Below, piece by piece: positions 51,325 through 59,425 of a DNA stretch of 64,000 nucleotides. Every line of letters begins with the position of its first letter. Position 1 is the first letter of the stretch. The translations under genes and the position numbers were made by a program. The notes under the pieces were generated by a model. It had not been told where the DNA came from, did not search any database, and worked only from the letters and a program-made list of their open reading frames with translations. The DNA lies in the NCBI GenBank assembly GCA_938005465.1, contig CALLNU010000021.1, positions 62,001 through 126,000 on the forward strand, written 5' to 3'. The stretch comes from an uncultured Collinsella sp. Its GTDB lineage: Bacteria; Actinomycetota; Coriobacteriia; Coriobacteriales; Coriobacteriaceae.

Positions 51325-52888
51325 TATCTGGCTCGCGTCGTTCAGGACCTCCTACCGGTACGCCCGCGTTTCGCGGCCGACCGGCCTGGAGACCGGCGCC
51401 ATCGAGTGCTTCACCGGCGGGAGCATCAGCCGCAACCAGGACACGGACACCTATGAGTCCGCATCACTGGACTACGTCGGCAGGCTCGACATGGGCAACG
51501 ACTTCGTGCGTATCTACCTCGACGTGGAGGACCCGATCTCGGGCGCGTCGCGCACCGTGTGCCTGGGGACCTTCGAGTGCTCGACGCCGTCCCGCACGGT
51601 GAGCGGCGAGGTGGCGACCGGCACCGCGACGCTCTACGGCAGACTCCACGACCTCGCGAAGGACGACTTCGACGAGCCGTACACCGTGCCGGCGGGCGCA
51701 AACGCGGTCTCCGCGGCCAAGGCGATCGCGGAGGGGTGCGGGCTCGAGGTGGTCGCGGAGCCGAGCGACTACACGCTGTCGACGGCATGGGTCTTCGGGA
51801 TCGCCGCCACGGCGGACACGCCGGACAACAAGCTGGGCGCGGTCAACAGGCTGCTCTCGGCCGCAGGATTCAGGAGCGCGTCGACCGACGCCTACGGGCG
51901 CGTGCTGTTCAGGCGTTACCTGGAGCCGGCGGCGAGGCCGATCGACCGCACCTTCTCAGAGGGCGAGGACTGCCGGGTGCTTTCCGACCTCACCGACGAG
52001 CAGGACGACTTCGACGCGGTGAACGTGGTGCACGTCGACTTCGCTACCCAGGGCGAGAGCGTCAGGGGAACGGCCTCGGACGACAGCCCGCAGAGCGAGT
52101 GGTCGACCGTCTCCACGGGCCGGCGCATCGTGAAGCGGTACCAGTACAGCGACCTCCCGTCAGGGGAGAGCGTCATCGCCGGCGGCTCCTACCCGCTCGC
52201 CGGAGACGGCACCCACGACAGCGCGACCTTCAGGTCCAGCGGCGGCGGGGGGACCATCGAGACCGTCGGCGTCTCCGGGTGCCCGATCGGCGGCATCAGC
52301 CAGGCGATCCGCATCACGAAGGGGTCGGGCTCCGGTGAGATCGGCATCGCCCAGGACAAGATATCCCTCAAGAAGGGCCAGCCGTACACCGAGTCCGTCT
52401 ACCTCTACGCGTCGCAGAGGGTGCAGGTGAGGGTCCAGCCAATCTGGCGCGAGGACGACGGGGGAGAGACCGCGACGGTCGCCATCGGGCCGGGCTGGAC
52501 GAGGCTGTCGCTCACGGCCACCCCGGCCAAGTCCGACGAATACAGCGCGGGCTACATCTACCTTGCCGCTAGCGCGCCGACCGGATCGTACATCGACGTA
52601 GCGCAGGTCAAGGTCGAGGAGGGCGTTGTGGCAACGCAGTTCGCGGTCGAGGCTGCGAACGAGAAAGCGGCGAGCCTGCTCGCCACCGAGTGCTCGGTCA
52701 TCCGCCGCCCGACCATCACGGCGATCTTCAACCCGTCGGCGGACGTCTACTCGGCGTGCGCCATCAGGCTGCCGTCTGTCGGGATCGAGCTCGCCCGCGC
52801 CTGCATCCGGAAGATGGACCTCGAGCTCTCGATGGGATGCCCCATGAGGATCGAGCTCCGCATGTACATGAGGGGTGATGCCTCGTGA
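51314..52888 (+). CDS. Tail tip/baseplate hub-like protein
   Basis: 524 residues from GTG overlapping the previous gene. N-terminal half resembles siphovirus tail-hub proteins (Y-L-D-V-E-D, T-V-S-G-E-V-A-T-G-T-A-T-L); residues about 295-445 look like an inserted carbohydrate-binding module (S-G-S-G-E-I-G-I…Y-I-D-V-A-Q-V-K-V-E). Probably part of the adsorption apparatus. Confidence 0.65.
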   Translation: MSDDIWLASFRTSYRYARVSRPTGLETGAIECFTGGSISRNQDTDTYESASLDYVGRLDMGNDFVRIYLDVEDPISGASRTVCLGTFECSTPSRTVSGEVATGTATLYGRLHDLAKDDFDEPYTVPAGANAVSAAKAIAEGCGLEVVAEPSDYTLSTAWVFGIAATADTPDNKLGAVNRLLSAAGFRSASTDAYGRVLFRRYLEPAARPIDRTFSEGEDCRVLSDLTDEQDDFDAVNVVHVDFATQGESVRGTASDDSPQSEWSTVSTGRRIVKRYQYSDLPSGESVIAGGSYPLAGDGTHDSATFRSSGGGGTIETVGVSGCPIGGISQAIRITKGSGSGEIGIAQDKISLKKGQPYTESVYLYASQRVQVRVQPIWREDDGGETATVAIGPGWTRLSLTATPAKSDEYSAGYIYLAASAPTGSYIDVAQVKVEEGVVATQFAVEAANEKAASLLATECSVIRRPTITAIFNPSADVYSACAIRLPSVGIELARACIRKMDLELSMGCPMRIELRMYMRGDAS

Positions 52889-53130
52889 GCGTCATGCCGT
52901 CCCTGGCCGCGGACCTCGCCGATATCGTCGCCGGCCCATCGGCGCCCGGCGTCTCGATCGCCTACGGCACCGTCGTCGCGGCGGACTCCAGGACCGTCGA
53001 CGTGCGCATCGGGGGCTCGGTTGTCGCCGGCATCTGCATGACGACGTCCTGCCGGGGCGCGGCGCCCGGTCAGCGCGCCATCCTCATCGGGTCGCCTCCG
53101 CTCTGGACGGCGATCGGGATCATCGCTTGA
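52885..53130 (+). CDS. Small tail protein
   Basis: 81 residues from GTG, overlapping by 4 bases. Beta-rich OB-like layout (Y-G-T-V-V-A-A-D-S-R-T-V-D-V-R-I). Probably a tail-tip component. Confidence 0.55.
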   Translation: MSVMPSLAADLADIVAGPSAPGVSIAYGTVVAADSRTVDVRIGGSVVAGICMTTSCRGAAPGQRAILIGSPPLWTAIGIIA

Positions 53131-53167
53131 TTATCGTGCGGGCGCAGGCCCGCGGAAGGGAATCCGC

Positions 53168-53806
53168 ATGGCCAACAACAGCGACGGGTCCGCCGTCTAC
53201 GAGGTGAAGGTCGGGGAGGACGACTATATCGAAGGCCTCGACGTGACGGAGAGCGACGGTAGCATCACCACCTACCTGTTCCGCCCGGCAAACTACGACG
53301 AAGTCGAGGCGGCGCGAAAGAGGGCCGAGAGCGCCGCGTCGCTGGCGAGCAGCGCCGCAGGCACCGCAAAGACCCAGGCATATGACGCCAACGTCGCCGC
53401 CGGAGCTGCCAGAACGGCCGCCGCGAAGTGCTCGACTGCCACCGAGAACGCCAACGCCGCCGTTCAGAAGGCGAATGCCGCGAACGATACCGCAAGCGCC
53501 TCGACTGCGCTGGCGAGCAATGCGGCCGCCGCGGCCAACGGCGCGGCGTCTCATGCCGAGGCCGCCGCGAACCAGGCGCTGCAGATCGCGAACTCGGTGG
53601 CGCAGGGCGCCGGCGGCGAATCCGATATCGCGGAGCTGCGCCGCCAGAACGGCCAGCTCGCGACGATGCTCGCCGACGCGACGGGGAAGTTCATCTACAT
53701 GGACGGGACCGTCTACTGCCCGGCATCCAAGGCGTCGGTGTCCGGCGACACGGTGTCGTTCGGCGGCACGTGCTCGGTCTCGGGCAGCACGGTAACCCTT
53801 GCCTAA
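53168..53806 (+). CDS. Tail fibre-like coiled-coil protein
   Basis: 212 residues. Residues 45-165 are an Ala-rich heptad-like coiled coil, with a small beta-rich C-terminal cap. It lies right before the DGR target and may form the stalk on which the target is mounted. Confidence 0.65.
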   Translation: MANNSDGSAVYEVKVGEDDYIEGLDVTESDGSITTYLFRPANYDEVEAARKRAESAASLASSAAGTAKTQAYDANVAAGAARTAAAKCSTATENANAAVQKANAANDTASASTALASNAAAAANGAASHAEAAANQALQIANSVAQGAGGESDIAELRRQNGQLATMLADATGKFIYMDGTVYCPASKASVSGDTVSFGGTCSVSGSTVTLA

Positions 53807-53815
53807 GGAGGATAA

Positions 53816-54724
53816 ATGGCAAATGCAAAGACACTGGTCGTAGGCGGCCAGCCGCTCAACGTCATCGACGATACCGCGCGCAGCAACGCGCAGACGGCGC
53901 TCAACAACGCCGAGTACAACCGCCAGGGCCAAATCGGCAAGTACGGCGGGCAGAACATCGCCACCATCCTGGCGGGAGAGATCGGCAGCGGCAGCGTGTA
54001 CGACGCGCTGCACAAGCGAGCGGCGGCCGGCAACTTCGCGGGCCTTCGCGTCGGGGACTACATCGACGTGCCTCTCGTGAGCGCGTCCGCCGTCACCACC
54101 CAGCAATCTGCGCGGTTCCTGCTTGCCCACATCGACCCGTACCTCTACTGCGGCGACAACAGCAAGGGCCACCATATCGCGTTCGTGGCGTCCGCCCCCG
54201 TGGCCGTGGCAAAATCCGTGACAGGCGTGGCAAACGACAGCTTCCTGATGTGGAACACCACCAACACGAACCAGGGCACCGCCGACCAGAAATGCCCCTA
54301 CCCCAACAGCAACCTCAAGGCGTGGGAGACGGCCTTCGAGGCCTGCCTGCCCGAGGGGCTGACCAAGTACCTGCTGACCCAGCGCGTCCTGCTGGAGGAG
54401 CGTTACAGCGCAAGCGGCGCGCTCAACGACTCCAACTCGTGGAGCTGGCAGGATATCGGCAAGGTGTTCTCGCTGTCGGAGATGGAGGTGTACGGCTGCC
54501 CCGTGTGGGGGACGAAGGGCTACAGCGTGGGCTTCGACTGCCAGTGGGACCTGTTCAGGGACACGGCGCACCGAGTCAACGGAAATCGGTACGCCTGGTG
54601 GCTGCGTTCCGTCATGGGTGGCTCCTCGTCCTACGTGTGCTACGTCAGCCACGGCGGCTCTGCCGGCTACACCTCCGCGACGAACGTCTGGGTTCGCCCC
54701 CGCCCCGGCTTCCTCGTCGGCTAG
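53816..54724 (+). CDS. DGR target: variable tail-tip protein
   Basis: 302 residues, AAGGAGG before the ATG. The N-terminal part would attach to the tail; the C-terminal half (about 100-300) has the DUF6273-like C-type-lectin fold marks W-W-L-R-S near 261 and V-W-V-R-P-R-P near the end. The variable repeat encodes residues 257-299. Compared with the template, Asn is replaced at residues 260 (Ala), 273 (Tyr), 278 (Ser), 279 (His), 280 (Gly), 282 (Ser), 284 (Gly) and 286 (Thr). Conserved hydrophobic residues between them are untouched. It is probably the receptor-binding protein. Confidence 0.93.
   Translation: MANAKTLVVGGQPLNVIDDTARSNAQTALNNAEYNRQGQIGKYGGQNIATILAGEIGSGSVYDALHKRAAAGNFAGLRVGDYIDVPLVSASAVTTQQSARFLLAHIDPYLYCGDNSKGHHIAFVASAPVAVAKSVTGVANDSFLMWNTTNTNQGTADQKCPYPNSNLKAWETAFEACLPEGLTKYLLTQRVLLEERYSASGALNDSNSWSWQDIGKVFSLSEMEVYGCPVWGTKGYSVGFDCQWDLFRDTAHRVNGNRYAWWLRSVMGGSSSYVCYVSHGGSAGYTSATNVWVRPRPGFLVG
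54585..54713 (+). repeat. DGR variable repeat (VR)
   Basis: 129 bp aligned without gaps to 55323-55451. All 13 differences are at template A: 54593, 54594, 54632, 54648, 54650, 54653, 54654, 54659, 54660, 54665, 54666, 54672 and 54709. The 3' end is a GC-rich stretch (54694-54708), the likely initiation site of mutagenic homing. Confidence 0.96.
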
Positions 54725-54752
54725 CCAGCCGAGTGCTCTATACTCTGCTTCT

Positions 54753-54795
54753 AGGCGACCGCCTTGCGCGGTCGCCTCCTGCCCGCGAAGCGGGC
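54753..54795 (+). promoter_or_regulatory. Paired hairpins downstream of VR
   Basis: AGGCGACCGC and GCGGTCGCCT (54753-54762, 54768-54777) enclose CTTGC; GCCCGC and GCGGGC (54781-54786, 54790-54795) enclose GAA. A hairpin/cruciform just after VR assists target recognition in phage BPP-1; this is inferred here. A terminator for the target mRNA is the alternative. Confidence 0.7.
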
Positions 54796-54828
54796 CGGGT
54801 TTTCCGCCAGTTTCCCCAGGAGGTGCAC

Positions 54829-55299
54829 GTGAGCGGCGTCTACCAGCGCAACCGCGAGGTTTCCGAGTACAAGTTCTTCACTCAAGCGATCGCCATCCGC
54901 GTGGAGGTCAACAAGCTGATGGCGTCCTCCTCGGTAGTGCCCAAGGCCTACAGGCTGCTGAACGCGGTGCCGACCGTGGAGACGGCGCGCGGCATCGTGT
55001 ACAACGTCAACCGCGCCGACTGCTTCTACCCCAACACCTCGTTCAACGCGCTGGAGAGGAAACGCTACCTGACGCTGGCCATAGCGGACTGCGAGCAGCT
55101 TATGCTGGACATGCAGTGCCTCATGGATATCGGCCTGCCCGTGAACGCCAACCGCTTCGAGGAGCTGGCGGCCATGGTCGAGGAGGAGATCAGGCTGCTG
55201 AAGGGCGCGCGCAAGAACGTGCGCGTCACCGGCAAGAAGTCCACCGAGGAGCGCATAGCCGAGGCCGAGGCCGAGCTAGAGCGCCTGCGTTCGCTATAA
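54829..55299 (+). CDS. avd: DGR accessory variability protein (Avd-like, four-helix bundle)
   Basis: 156 residues from GTG with AGGAGG at 54818-54823. Almost all helix: about residues 13-35, 38-58, 73-99 and 106-125, then a basic K-N-V-R-V-T-G-K-K tail and a charged last helix. R-K-R-Y-L-T-L-A-I-A-D-C-E-Q-L and E-E-E-I-R-L-L-K-G-A-R-K match my memory of the accessory protein in Gram-positive DGRs. Avd pentamers bind the RT and the template RNA. Its position between VR and TR is standard. Confidence 0.82.
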   Translation: MSGVYQRNREVSEYKFFTQAIAIRVEVNKLMASSSVVPKAYRLLNAVPTVETARGIVYNVNRADCFYPNTSFNALERKRYLTLAIADCEQLMLDMQCLMDIGLPVNANRFEELAAMVEEEIRLLKGARKNVRVTGKKSTEERIAEAEAELERLRSL

Positions 55300-55322
55300 T
55301 GGACGGCGGTCCCGCCTTGTAT

Positions 55323-55451
55323 ATCGGTACAACTGGTGGCTGCGTTCCGTCATGGGTGGCTCCTCGTCCAACGTGTGCTACGTCAACAACAACGGCAATG
55401 CCAACTACAACTCCGCGACGAACGTCTGGGTTCGCCCCCGCCCCGGATTCC
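55323..55451 (+). repeat. DGR template repeat (TR)
   Basis: 129 bp with 25 adenines, 16 of them in eight AAC/AAT triplets of the target frame that become variable. It is never altered itself and lies between avd and the RT gene. No gene fits here. Confidence 0.96.
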
Positions 55452-55663
55452 CTTATTGCCAGACCGAGTAGGCCCCAGGGCCGAAAGCAGAGCGCGGAGA
55501 GGAAGGAAGGCGCGACCGTCGGGCATGCGCCCGTAAATACGCACCCCGCGAGGGTGGCCGGACGCTGCTTGCATGGCGCGGCGCTCCGTGGCTTCGCCGC
55601 GTTTCATGGCCATACCTCAAGCGGCTGCCAGAGCCACACTGAGAGCCGTGCGGGGTGCCTTCG
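55452..55663 (+). ncRNA. DGR RNA spacer between TR and the RT gene
   Basis: About 212 bases without a gene. In BPP-1 the RNA downstream of TR is needed to prime and guide cDNA synthesis; the length here suits that. Several GC-rich stems are possible. Confidence 0.6.
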
Positions 55664-56848
55664 ATGAACTCCGAGGAAAGAAGGGCCGCGCGCCGCAAGC
55701 GCCGCGAGGAGAGGCGCGCCAAGGCCAAGGCCGAGCGTGTGAAGCCGTGCACCCTTGAGGCCGTGGCCGACCTCAACAGCCTTTGCAAGGCCTCCAAGCA
55801 GGCGGCGGGCGGCGTGATGTGGAAGGCGTCCACGCAGCGTTATATGAAGGACTATCTGCGAAACGCGGTCAAATCGAGGAACGACCTTCTGGAGGGCCGC
55901 GACATATGCCGGGGCTTCATCCGCTTCGACCTGTGGGAGCGCGGCAAGCTGCGCCACATCAGCGCCGTGCACTTCTCAGAGCGAGTGATTCAGAAGTCGC
56001 TTTCTCAGAACGCCCTCGTACCCGCGATAGTCCCGACACTCATAACGGCCAACTCCGCCAACATCAAGGGGCGCGGCACCGACTACGCCCTGAAGCTGCT
56101 CAAGCGCCACCTGGCCGACCACTGGCGGCGGCACAGGCGCGAGGGATACATCCTTTTGGGCGACTTCTCAGATTACTTCGCCCGCATAGCCCACGAACCC
56201 GTCAAGCGGCAGGTGGCCGACGCACTGCTCGATCCGCGCGTGGTCGCCCTCGAGCACCGCCTGATAGACGCACAGGGCGAGGTGGGCCTGGGTCTGGGCA
56301 GCGAGCCGAACCAGATATGCGCGGTGGCCCACCCCAACCGCATCGACCACTACGCAATCGAGATGCTGCGCCCCGAGGCCTACGGGCGCTATATGGACGA
56401 CTTCTACCTGATCCACGAGAGCAAGGAGTACCTGCAGGTGTGCCTGCTGCTGATAGGGCGCAAGTGCGCCGAGCTGGGCATAGAGCTGAACCCGCGCAAG
56501 ACCCGCGTGGTGAAGCTCACGCGCGGCTTCACGTGGCTGAAGAAGCGCATCTTCTACACGGAGACGGGCCGCATAGTCGTGAAGCCGTGCCGCGACTCCA
56601 TCACGCGCGAGCGCCGCAAGCTGAAGAAGATGGCCCGCATGGTCGCCGACGGCATCATGACCCCCGAGCAGGTTGAGCGGAGCTACCAGAGCTGGCGCGG
56701 CGGCATGAAGCGGCTGGATGCGCACCGCAGCGTGCGGGCCATGGACGCGCTGTACCGCAGCCTGTTCGAAAATCTCGCGCGGGAGGGGGGGTGCTCAATG
56801 CAGGCCAACCCGAGGGACGATTCAAGCGGAGGCAAGCCCTCGCAATAG
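55664..56848 (+). CDS. DGR reverse transcriptase
   Basis: 394 residues from ATG (GTG at 55655 also possible). Basic N-terminus, then RT motifs: catalytic Asp167 in L-L-G-D-F-S-D-Y-F, motif 4 L-G-S-E-P-N-Q (about 211-217), which matches the DGR pattern (I/V/L)GxxxSQ except that Ser is Asn, and Y-M-D-D at 243-246. A short basic C-terminus (R-E-R-R-K-L-K-K-M) follows, with no maturase or endonuclease domain. With Avd it copies TR RNA, misreading A, and the cDNA replaces VR. Confidence 0.94.
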   Translation: MNSEERRAARRKRREERRAKAKAERVKPCTLEAVADLNSLCKASKQAAGGVMWKASTQRYMKDYLRNAVKSRNDLLEGRDICRGFIRFDLWERGKLRHISAVHFSERVIQKSLSQNALVPAIVPTLITANSANIKGRGTDYALKLLKRHLADHWRRHRREGYILLGDFSDYFARIAHEPVKRQVADALLDPRVVALEHRLIDAQGEVGLGLGSEPNQICAVAHPNRIDHYAIEMLRPEAYGRYMDDFYLIHESKEYLQVCLLLIGRKCAELGIELNPRKTRVVKLTRGFTWLKKRIFYTETGRIVVKPCRDSITRERRKLKKMARMVADGIMTPEQVERSYQSWRGGMKRLDAHRSVRAMDALYRSLFENLAREGGCSMQANPRDDSSGGKPSQ

Positions 56849-56910
56849 CGGAGAACCGGCAACTCAAAGCAGCGGCCTAAGCGAAGCGGCCGCGAAATAA
56901 CAGAAGCATC

Positions 56911-56938
56911 GAAGGCGTGCCGCGGCGCGCCTTCTTCC
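56911..56938 (+). terminator. Terminator after the RT gene
   Basis: GAAGGCGTGC and GCGCGCCTTC arms (one G-T pair), then TTCCTTT. Confidence 0.65.
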
Positions 56939-57018
56939 TTTGCGCCCATCAAAGCGGCCCGGCAATCTCACGGCGCCAATACGATGGCGGCACATTCCCC
57001 GACAAGAGAGGAGTCCGC

Positions 57019-57345
57019 ATGGACACTGAGGAAGACATGCCGCGCCCCAACGAGCTTCAAGACGGCACCATGGCCGAGGTCAACGCCCTGCGCGATCTGC
57101 TGTCGCAGATCGGCGACCCCGACGCGGCGCACGACGCGGGCGTTATCGACGATGACGAGTACGTTGAGCGGAAGGCGCGAAAGCTCGCCTACACCGCGGC
57201 CGTCGCCGCCTACGGAAAGGGTGAGGCCCCGGACGTGGACAAGCTGCTTGAGCAAATGCGCGAGAAGGTCGCCGAGCCCAGCCAAACCGAGACCAACACG
57301 GCAAACATCGACTACCTGATGATGACGGTCGGGGGTGAACAGTAA
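57019..57345 (+). CDS. Hypothetical late protein
   Basis: 108 residues, acidic, with GAGAGGAG upstream. It heads the lysis-side operon. The D-D-D-E-Y-V-E-R-K-A-R-K segment is similar in style to small tail-fibre-associated phage proteins. Function unknown. Confidence 0.6.
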   Translation: MDTEEDMPRPNELQDGTMAEVNALRDLLSQIGDPDAAHDAGVIDDDEYVERKARKLAYTAAVAAYGKGEAPDVDKLLEQMREKVAEPSQTETNTANIDYLMMTVGGEQ

Positions 57346-57527
57346 TGGCGGGACGCGTCAAGGCTGCAACCACGGCGGCGCACTCGAAGAACTATGACAA
57401 GGTGAGGCGCTACTACGAGCGCGGCCTCTGGACCAAGGCCATGGTGCATCGAGCCGTGGCCTGCAAGTGGATCACATGCGACGAATATGAGGAGATCGTC
57501 GGAGAAGAGTACGCGGAGGAGGTTTAG
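57345..57527 (+). CDS. XkdX-family protein
   Basis: 60 residues. Y-Y-E-R-G-L-W-T-K-A-M-V, W-I-T and D-E-Y-E-E-I-V-G-E-E-Y match the XkdX family of PBSX and many siphoviruses, found just upstream of holins. Function unknown. One-base overlap with the previous stop. Confidence 0.8.
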   Translation: MAGRVKAATTAAHSKNYDKVRRYYERGLWTKAMVHRAVACKWITCDEYEEIVGEEYAEEV

Positions 57528-57528
57528 G

Positions 57529-57840
57529 GTGCCGGCGCTGAGCATCGGGGAGGCAACGTCGGTCCTCTCGGCCGCCGTTGTGATTGTCACGTTCTTCATC
57601 GGGCGCGTCTCCGTATCCAAAACATCGTCTGCCAAGGAGCAGCGGACCGAAGACAAGCTCGACAGCCTTTGCGGCGACACGAGCGAGATCAAGGATGGCG
57701 TCAAGGAGATCAACCGCAAGCTCGACGACCACGGCGAGCGCCTCACGAAGGTCGAGCAACAGGTCATCACCTTGTTCAACCGGCTCGACCGCGTCGAGAA
57801 GAATTACGACCTGCATCACGGTATCGGCGGGTCAGATTAG
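57529..57840 (+). CDS. Membrane-anchored coiled-coil lysis-cassette protein
   Basis: 103 residues from GTG with GGAGGAGG upstream. One hydrophobic N-terminal segment (about 9-26) and a long coiled coil, the layout of XhlA/hemolysin-like holin partners. Confidence 0.65.
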   Translation: MPALSIGEATSVLSAAVVIVTFFIGRVSVSKTSSAKEQRTEDKLDSLCGDTSEIKDGVKEINRKLDDHGERLTKVEQQVITLFNRLDRVEKNYDLHHGIGGSD

Positions 57841-57850
57841 GAGCTGAAAA

Positions 57851-58126
57851 ATGAAAATCAACTGGGCCCTTCGCTTCAAGAATAAGCAGACGCTCGCGGC
57901 ATTGGCCGCCGCCGTAATCAGCGCAGCCTATCAGGTGCTCGGAATCCTCGGAGTCGTGGCGCCTATCTCCCAGGGGTCGCTCATCCAGCTCGTCGGAATC
58001 ATCCTGACCGTTCTCGCCGGCTTCGGCGTGATCGTCGATCCGACCACCAAGGGCGCGTCGGACTCGAAGCGTGCCATGTCGTACAGCGAGCCCCATGCCG
58101 CATATGACGCCAAGGCGGTTGAGTAG
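57851..58126 (+). CDS. Holin, phiLC3 family
   Basis: 91 residues. N-terminal I-N-W-A-L-R-F-K-N-K-Q-T-L-A and two hydrophobic segments (about 17-36 and 43-62) with V-D-P-T-T-K-G near 63 are diagnostic of phiLC3-type holins. It forms the membrane hole that times lysis. Confidence 0.9.
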   Translation: MKINWALRFKNKQTLAALAAAVISAAYQVLGILGVVAPISQGSLIQLVGIILTVLAGFGVIVDPTTKGASDSKRAMSYSEPHAAYDAKAVE

Positions 58127-58129
58127 GCC

Positions 58130-59083
58130 ATGGCCATCACACAGCGCGAGGCCTTCGCGCAGGTCATGGAACACCTCGTCTCCCATGATGGGGGCGGCGG
58201 TCACGGATACTCGCAGGCCAACCGCATGGGGGACGGAACGACCGAGACGATTTGTCTGTCCGACGGCACCACCGTCACTATTGCCGGTGGCGATCGCGAC
58301 TGTTCCTCGGCCGTAGTGACCGCCCTCCGCGCGGTCGGCGTCAATACCTTCGGAGCCTCGTATACCGGAAACATGCGGGAGCAGCTGCTCAAGACGGGCC
58401 TTTTCGGCTGGCGTAAGATGGGCGTCAAGTCCGCCCAGCGTGGAGACATCTACCTCAACGAGAAGTGCCACACCGCCGTGTGCGTCTCTCCCTATGGATC
58501 CGCTCGCGGCGACCTCTTGGCCCAATTCTCCATTTCTGAAAAGGGGACCGTCACCGGCACCAAGGGCGACCAGACCGGGCGCGAGTCCAACATCAAGGCG
58601 TACTACAGCTACCCATGGGACGGCACGCTCTACTGGCTTGGCGATGGCAAGACACTGAATGGGTCAAATACGGAAGTCGCGGACAATACGGTCCAGAGCC
58701 TCGGAGACACGCGATATTTCGGCCCGAAGATGGCCAAGGAGCTGCAATGCCAGCTCGGCACGACTGCCGATGGCGTGATCTCCGGTCAATGGCCGGCGAA
58801 TGAGCGATACCTTTGGGCATGCGACCGCGGCGTAATCGAGTACGTCAAGGGCGGGGTTGGCTCGAATGCCGTCCGCGCCCTGCAGGACAAGGTCGGATGC
58901 AAAGTCTATCCCGTGGTCGGCGGTGTTCAGGCGCGACAGATGGGTTCGGGAACGGTCTTCAAACACCAGCAGTGGCTCATCGCTCAAGGTATCTCGTGCG
59001 GATCATCGGGTGCGGACGGATACCAGGGCCGCGACACCAACGTCGCCATCGGCCAAGCGCTCGTCAAGCAACTCTATCGATAG
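58130..59083 (+). CDS. Endolysin, NlpC/P60-like with C-terminal wall-binding region
   Basis: 317 residues. Catalytic candidates are Cys in D-R-D-C-S-S-A-V (about residue 58) and His in K-C-H-T-A-V-C (about residue 112). The C-terminal 120 residues hold two related segments (F-G-P-K-M-A-K-E-L-Q…; N-A-V-R-A-L-Q-D-K…) that look like wall-binding repeats. It cleaves host peptidoglycan peptides. It follows the holin by 3 bases. Confidence 0.85.
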   Translation: MAITQREAFAQVMEHLVSHDGGGGHGYSQANRMGDGTTETICLSDGTTVTIAGGDRDCSSAVVTALRAVGVNTFGASYTGNMREQLLKTGLFGWRKMGVKSAQRGDIYLNEKCHTAVCVSPYGSARGDLLAQFSISEKGTVTGTKGDQTGRESNIKAYYSYPWDGTLYWLGDGKTLNGSNTEVADNTVQSLGDTRYFGPKMAKELQCQLGTTADGVISGQWPANERYLWACDRGVIEYVKGGVGSNAVRALQDKVGCKVYPVVGGVQARQMGSGTVFKHQQWLIAQGISCGSSGADGYQGRDTNVAIGQALVKQLYR

Positions 59084-59091
59084 GTGTGCAT

Positions 59092-59202
59092 ATGAATCCA
59101 TTTGATATCTGTTTTATTGTCGGCGCTGCTGCAGGACTGCTGACCGGTCTTCTCGGATGGGCAATCGTGCGCGTCGGCAGCCAAAAAGACTTTAGAAATT
59201 GA
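59092..59202 (+). CDS. Small single-pass membrane protein
   Basis: 36 residues; one hydrophobic segment (about 5-27, Gly-rich) and a short charged tail. Last phage gene, 8 bases after the endolysin stop. Spanins are not expected in a host without an outer membrane, so its role is open. Confidence 0.5.
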   Translation: MNPFDICFIVGAAAGLLTGLLGWAIVRVGSQKDFRN

Positions 59203-59209
59203 TAGATGC

Positions 59210-59248
59210 AGCCCCTCCCCGGCATGAACTGCCGGGGAGGGGCTTTAT
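59210..59248 (+). terminator. Late-operon terminator
   Basis: Perfect 15-bp arms (59210-59224 and 59230-59244) and TTTA tail. Confidence 0.8.
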
Positions 59249-59368
59249 GCATTGCCAGATATCCGTCAATATCCGTTCTGCAATGCAGTTTCAGTGCGGT
59301 GAGAGCGTGTGGAAACATAACTACCTGCGATTTTGCTGCTACAAGGCACTCCATAACATCACGTTCAA

Positions 59369-59414
59369 GACTCTTAATCCCAAGGTCCAGGGTTCGACCC
59401 CCTGACGGCCCACC
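59369..59414. repeat. attR core, 46 bp
   Basis: Identical to the 3' part of tRNA-Lys at 19714-19759. The 5' half of the tRNA is absent here. The stretch 59250-59368 holds no gene and should contain the integrase arm sites; ATATCCGT occurs twice near 59270-59278. Confidence 0.95.
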
Positions 59415-59425
59415 CAAAGATTGTT

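Larger units (their letters stand above)
19714..59414. mobile_element. Complete-looking siphovirus-like prophage carrying a DGR
   Basis: The element is bounded by a perfect 46-bp direct repeat; the unit from one core to the next is 39,655 bp. It has all expected modules in order: integrase, lysogeny control, early/replication genes, terminase, portal, capsid, connectors, tail, DGR, holin and endolysin. It lacks obvious contractile-tail genes (sheath, baseplate wedge). The tape measure of 1,052 residues implies a long flexible tail. Only one structural gene seems broken (44,021-44,388), so the phage may still be active or only recently damaged. Confidence 0.95.

Noticed and set aside
55664..56848. 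Group II intron or retron reverse transcriptase
   Set aside because: No maturase/endonuclease domain or intron RNA ends, and the adenine-specific TR/VR pair identifies a DGR.
59369..59414. Second tRNA-Lys gene
   Set aside because: Only the 3' 46 bases are present; it is the attR duplicate.
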